From assembly GCA_018716295.1 (NCBI GenBank), contig DVKC01000017.1, positions 1-35,953 on the forward strand: a stretch of 35,953 bases of DNA, written 5' to 3'. Origin of the DNA: Candidatus Avimuribaculum pullicola. Its GTDB lineage: Bacteria > Bacteroidota > Bacteroidia > Bacteroidales > Muribaculaceae. The position numbers and the translations under genes were made by a program. The notes beneath the pieces were generated by a model. It had not been told where the DNA came from, did no database searches, and saw nothing but the letters and a program-made list of their open reading frames with translations. Positions 33,486-35,953 of the stretch are shown one piece after another (positions within the stretch are counted from its first letter, which is position 1; every line of letters begins with the position of its first letter).

Positions 33486-33493
33486 TATATTTG
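33486..33493 (+). promoter_or_regulatory. -7 box of the GT2 gene
   Basis: TATATTTG lies 28 bp before the ATG at 33522. It is inside the longer open frame that starts at 33480, so the longer start is improbable. Confidence 0.6.
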
Positions 33494-33521
33494 GCGGCGT
33501 TCAACAGGATTGCAACAACAG

Positions 33522-34526
33522 ATGGAACCGACAACCACAATAAAGCCACGGGTGAGCGTGCTGATGCTCACCTACAACTTCAGCCAGTATATCGACGAAG
33601 CCATAGCAAGCGTGATGGGGCAACAATGCCCGTTTGACTTCGAATTAGTCATCGGCGACGATGCCAGCACCGACGGCACTGCCAGCCTGTGCCAACAGTG
33701 GGCAGAACGGTATCGCGGGAAGATAATATTACTCACAAACGAGCACAACACTGGGCTACTGGCCAACTTTGCCCGCACATACGCCCACTGCCGGGGCGAA
33801 TATATCGCCATTTGTGAAGGTGACGATTACTGGACCGACCGCTCCAAGCTGTGGCGGCAGGTGGAATTTCTCGACACGCACCCTGGCTACTCGATGTGCG
33901 TCCACCGCGTGGTAAACTACTACGAGGGCGAAGGGAGCATGAGCATGAGCAACGGCGGGCAGAAATCAGACAACGACATAATCGACCTCGCACGCAGCAA
34001 CTTCATCACCAATGTATCGACAATGTTCCGCCACAGCAACATACCCACACTGCCAGCGTGGATCGACGAGGTGGCGACATACGACTATGCCATGCACATG
34101 CTTAACGCCCAACACGGCAAGATATGGTACATGCCACGCTGCATGGCCGTTTACCGCAAGCGGAGCGATGCCCTGTGGAGCCGTGCAGGACACGAGAAAC
34201 AATACCGCATGGCCATGCAAGTGCGACTGGTGCTTATGCGCCACTTCGACGGGAAACGCAGCGACGTGTATGCCCTGCTGCGCAAGTCCTACATCGACAA
34301 TGCCACGGCACTAATGCGCCATTACATGGCCGATGGCGAACATAGCAAAGCACACTCGCTGGCACAAGAAGCAGCAAAAGCGGCTGGCAACATCGATGTG
34401 CAAACTCTTGAAACAATGGCTGCCGCACCACAGCCCACACCAAGCCTTAAGCAACATATACACAAGATGCTCAAGTGGTGCCGGCGGCATATCACCCGTC
34501 TGCTGCCACGTCCTCGCTTCAAATAA
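33522..34526 (+). CDS. glycosyltransferase family 2
   Basis: This 334-residue GT-A-fold enzyme is inverting and uses a nucleotide sugar. It begins with PRVSVLMLTYNFSQYIDEAI, has FELVIGDDASTDGT as the nucleotide-binding strand-turn, and CEGDDYWTDRSKLWRQVEFL with the DxD-type metal site. The last third (from about residue 225) is helical and basic, ending RHITRLLPRPRF, probably for membrane contact. The family commonly builds O-antigen or capsule; the acceptor is unknown. It is single with its own promoter; no terminator is visible just after the stop. Confidence 0.9.
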   Translation: MEPTTTIKPRVSVLMLTYNFSQYIDEAIASVMGQQCPFDFELVIGDDASTDGTASLCQQWAERYRGKIILLTNEHNTGLLANFARTYAHCRGEYIAICEGDDYWTDRSKLWRQVEFLDTHPGYSMCVHRVVNYYEGEGSMSMSNGGQKSDNDIIDLARSNFITNVSTMFRHSNIPTLPAWIDEVATYDYAMHMLNAQHGKIWYMPRCMAVYRKRSDALWSRAGHEKQYRMAMQVRLVLMRHFDGKRSDVYALLRKSYIDNATALMRHYMADGEHSKAHSLAQEAAKAAGNIDVQTLETMAAAPQPTPSLKQHIHKMLKWCRRHITRLLPRPRFK

Positions 34527-34631
34527 CAATGGAAATTTAGGCAGATTTTTAGCGACAATCAGAACACTGTTCCATACGTCATATTTTTTGGTCTGTATTA
34601 CATACCGATGTGCAATTATCACCCCTAAGAG

Positions 34632-34662
34632 TTTGAAAAGAGCCACTATTATATTATATTTG
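34632..34662 (+). promoter_or_regulatory. canonical Bacteroidetes promoter without an assigned gene
   Basis: TTTG at 34632-34635, a 19-bp spacer, and TATATTTG at 34655-34662 make one of the best -33/-7 pairs in the window. Nothing longer than a nine-codon ORF follows directly. Confidence 0.7.
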
Positions 34663-34690
34663 CAAAAGTTATAGACAGGAGGAATGCGCT

Positions 34691-34717
34691 ATGTGGCGTA
34701 AATTATGGCAATTCTGA
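34691..34717 (+). CDS. possible eight-residue leader peptide
   Basis: ATG at 34691 opens an eight-residue frame (MWRKLWQF, with two Trp codons) ending in TGA. It is preceded by AGGAGG at 34677-34682, spacing 8, a full Shine-Dalgarno sequence in a genome where these are rare, and lies about 30 bases after an ideal promoter. It may be a leader peptide of the downstream transcript. An alternative ATG at 34684 gives MRYVA in another frame. The call is speculative. Confidence 0.3.
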   Translation: MWRKLWQF

Positions 34718-35289
34718 CGGTTCATACACAAATTGAGGGTATTAGTACAATCCCATGGGATACGTTGCCTTGCAACATAAGCAATCCTCAGCGGCACTAT
34801 TACAATATTTGCCAAAAGCAAAAACGTGGTAAATGCACAAATGAAGAGAGCAAGCTTGGCAATAATTCTTGAAAGGTTTTCCTGAAAGATGAGGGGGATT
34901 CAACTATACCAAAGAAAAACTTCCAGATGCAATCGGGAATCCTACGACAAAATGTTGCATTACAAGAAATTTCAATTCAGCATTTTTTTCAAACCATTTT
35001 CGCGGAACTCGCTTCGTCCCTTCTGGGACTTCGGCAAATGCGATGCCAGCCAACCGCCTTGTGCGGTCGAGCCGCGCGCATACACCGTTGCCACCCCCTC
35101 GAAACCACGTGACTTGCAATGTGCGGCATGGCCGCGACACCACAAGTTCCACAAGGGAGCATGGAGAAATGAAGCAGTTTTATTGCATCGGAGTTTTTTT
35201 AGAATAATTGTCGGGAGGCTATGGTCGGGAGGCAAAATCCGCACACAGTGGAAATGCAACCAAGCCTATGTCCGAGGCATTATTTGAAC

Positions 35290-35740
35290 CCAGTTTTCTG
35301 TTTGCCGAGCTTTTCATCGCAGCCACTGGCTATTGAGGTGCAAGCCACACAGCCAGCGACATCAGTGGAAAATCATGAGGCTGTAGTTTTTTGCTCCTGG
35401 CCGCATCGCCACCGGCACATGGCAACACGTGCACGGGGCAAAGCGGCAGAGGGGAGCGACATTCTCCTTGCCGACCTCCACACAGTGGAGCGACGCACAG
35501 GAGGTTACTTTGTAAAGAGCCTTTCTCAGGTCGGTAATTGAAGTGTCCCGGGAAGCAATCTGCCCGATTGCGGCACACTACACGTGCCACGAACAAGCAG
35601 CGTGATTTCAGGACACAGGGGTAGAGCCTATCGATTCCCCGAGTTTCAGATATAGGTATTTTTCGACATAGGGTAAATTTAGATGTTTTTTTAGGTTTAA
35701 GCCTGGCCGTGCTCAAGTATCCCAGCGGTCAGGCTTTTTT
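35290..35740 (+). ncRNA. candidate large structured RNA ending at an intrinsic terminator
   Basis: Several nested complementary segments occur in order: CCACTG (35323-35328) with CAGTGG (35363-35368); GCCGC (35400-35404) with GCGGC (35443-35447); CCGACCT (35471-35477) with AGGTCGG (35528-35534), around or competing with CTCCAC (35476-35481)/GTGGAG (35485-35490); GTGTCC (35543-35548) with GGACAC (35611-35616); GGGG (35618-35621) with CCCC (35637-35640). The sequence then reaches a T-tract terminator. I do not recognise RNase P, tmRNA, 6S or SRP RNA signatures. The 5' end is not defined; it may reach back to the promoter at 34632. Confidence 0.35.
35699..35740 (+). terminator. rightward intrinsic terminator without an assigned gene
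   Basis: AAGCCTG (35699-35705) pairs with CAGGCTT (35730-35736), extended inward by CCG/CGG, and six T follow (35735-35740). There is no T run on the other strand, so it ends a plus-strand transcript that has no protein gene. Confidence 0.8.
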
Positions 35741-35822
35741 GCGCCGTTTTGTCAGTTGTCATGCCTGCAAATGCAGTATTGCAACACGGCATGCAGACAT
35801 GCCATATAGAAAGGTGAAATAA

Positions 35823-35953
35823 TTAACGTGAGTTCGACGAATTATAAGTCCTTGAAAATTTGGTAATTAGCGAAAATTGTTGTAACTTTATAGTACTGAA
35901 TTACAAAGAATTACAAACAATAATCGCTATGATCACCGAGAGCAAAGTTATAG
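35823..35953 (+). mobile_element. 5' end of an insertion sequence (right copy, truncated by window end)
   Basis: This is the exact inverted copy of bases 1-131. It starts near 35823 (TTAACGTGAG) and reaches the ATG at 35929-35931, after which eight codons reading MITESKVI run off the window. A second copy pointing outward at the other end means the 35.7-kb interior is flanked by divergent IS copies. The family is probably IS982-like, from the N-terminus only. Confidence 0.7.

Larger units (their letters stand above)
34527..35822. other. 1.3-kb region without a convincing protein gene
   Basis: Open frames occur on both strands, overlap each other, lack promoters in the right place and have compositions unlike proteins (Cys/Arg/Pro-rich), so I treat them as shadows. 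The region contains an orphan promoter (34632-34662), a 12-bp perfect palindrome ATCCCATGGGAT (34750-34761) directly followed by GTTGC-CTT-GCAAC (34764-34776), a 10-bp tandem repeat GTCGGGAGGC (35210-35219 and 35224-35233), many stems between 35323 and 35640, a rightward terminator (35699-35740), and a hairpin CTGCA-AA-TGCAG (35765-35776). From about 35000 it looks more GC-rich than the rest of the intergenic DNA. Confidence 0.7.

Noticed and set aside
33480-33521. N-terminal extension of the GT2 gene from the upstream ATG
   Set aside because: The extension would begin at the -7 box (33486-33493), and GT2 homologues begin just before the first strand.
34889-35287. Plus-strand ORF of 132 codons and overlapping minus-strand ORFs of 82-95 codons
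   Set aside because: Frames on both strands overlap, none has a promoter or ribosome site in place, and the composition is Cys/Arg/Trp-rich. Similar hypothetical proteins may be annotated in other genomes, but they look like translations of non-coding repeats.
35330-35716. Minus-strand ORF of 128 codons
   Set aside because: It is Cys/Arg/Leu-rich, runs against the terminator at 35699-35740 and the stems in the region, and shows no domain.
35290-35740. RNase P RNA or tmRNA
   Set aside because: The conserved GAGGAAAGTCC core of RNase P and the tag-peptide and tRNA-like ends of tmRNA were looked for on both strands and not found.
1-35953. The whole window as a composite transposon
   Set aside because: The interior carries housekeeping genes (tyrS, aroK, tRNA-Pro, rnhA) and the inverted IS ends are equally explained by a contig broken at a repeated IS.

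Overview
The window reads as a Bacteroidales chromosome segment, most likely Muribaculaceae-like. Almost every promoter shows the Bacteroidetes -7 box (TAnnTTTG), Shine-Dalgarno sequences are nearly absent, lipoproteins are frequent, and typical Bacteroidales families are present: a GH31 with PA14, a CE2-type esterase, a TGS-domain nucleoside kinase, an HTH-S24 regulator and a DUF4143 ATPase. No ribosomal RNA, phage module or conjugation module is visible. Both ends carry the same 131 bp in inverted orientation. Each copy ends in the first 25 bases of an apparent transposase gene, so the segment lies between two oppositely oriented insertion-sequence copies. The sequence is probably a contig that broke inside them.

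Layout from the left: a shikimate kinase coupled to a small I9-like lipoprotein gene; RNase HI with a viroplasmin-type domain; a 197-bp palindromic intergenic element; a zinc-ribbon membrane protein followed by a tail-anchored protein; a YghO-type acetyltransferase coupled to a lipoprotein. A leftward cluster follows (GH31 alpha-xylosidase-like enzyme, lipoprotein, caspase-like small protein, Cys-rich small protein), then an L,D-transpeptidase, a 53-residue rubredoxin, an Nramp metal transporter with a NeuC-type epimerase, and an AraC regulator divergent from a drug/metabolite transporter.

Positions 16032-20444 form a defence island: a clear homologue of the type IIS endonuclease FokI, two separate D12-class adenine methyltransferases (fused in the classical FokI system) and a divergent Vsr nicking endonuclease. 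The restriction and methylase genes are visibly AT-richer than their surroundings, which suggests acquisition. To the right lie a SIMPL-domain protein, an operon of a LexA-like HTH-S24 regulator, nucleoside kinase and SGNH esterase, and a 600-bp intergenic region with two well-bounded candidate small RNAs. These are followed by an FMN-dependent hydroxy-acid oxidase, tyrS, tRNA-Pro(CGG), a GT90 glycosyltransferase, an AAA/DUF4143 ATPase preceded by three 14-bp iterons spaced exactly 33 bp apart, a transglutaminase-like protein, a second AraC regulator and a GT2 glycosyltransferase.

The last 1.3 kb before the right repeat has no convincing protein gene. It holds a canonical orphan promoter, a micro-ORF with a strong Shine-Dalgarno sequence, many nested stems and a strong rightward terminator, so it may encode a large structured RNA. 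The best leads for undescribed biology are this region, the iteron-controlled ATPase, the caspase-like pair, and the pairing of Vsr with an adenine-methylating FokI system.
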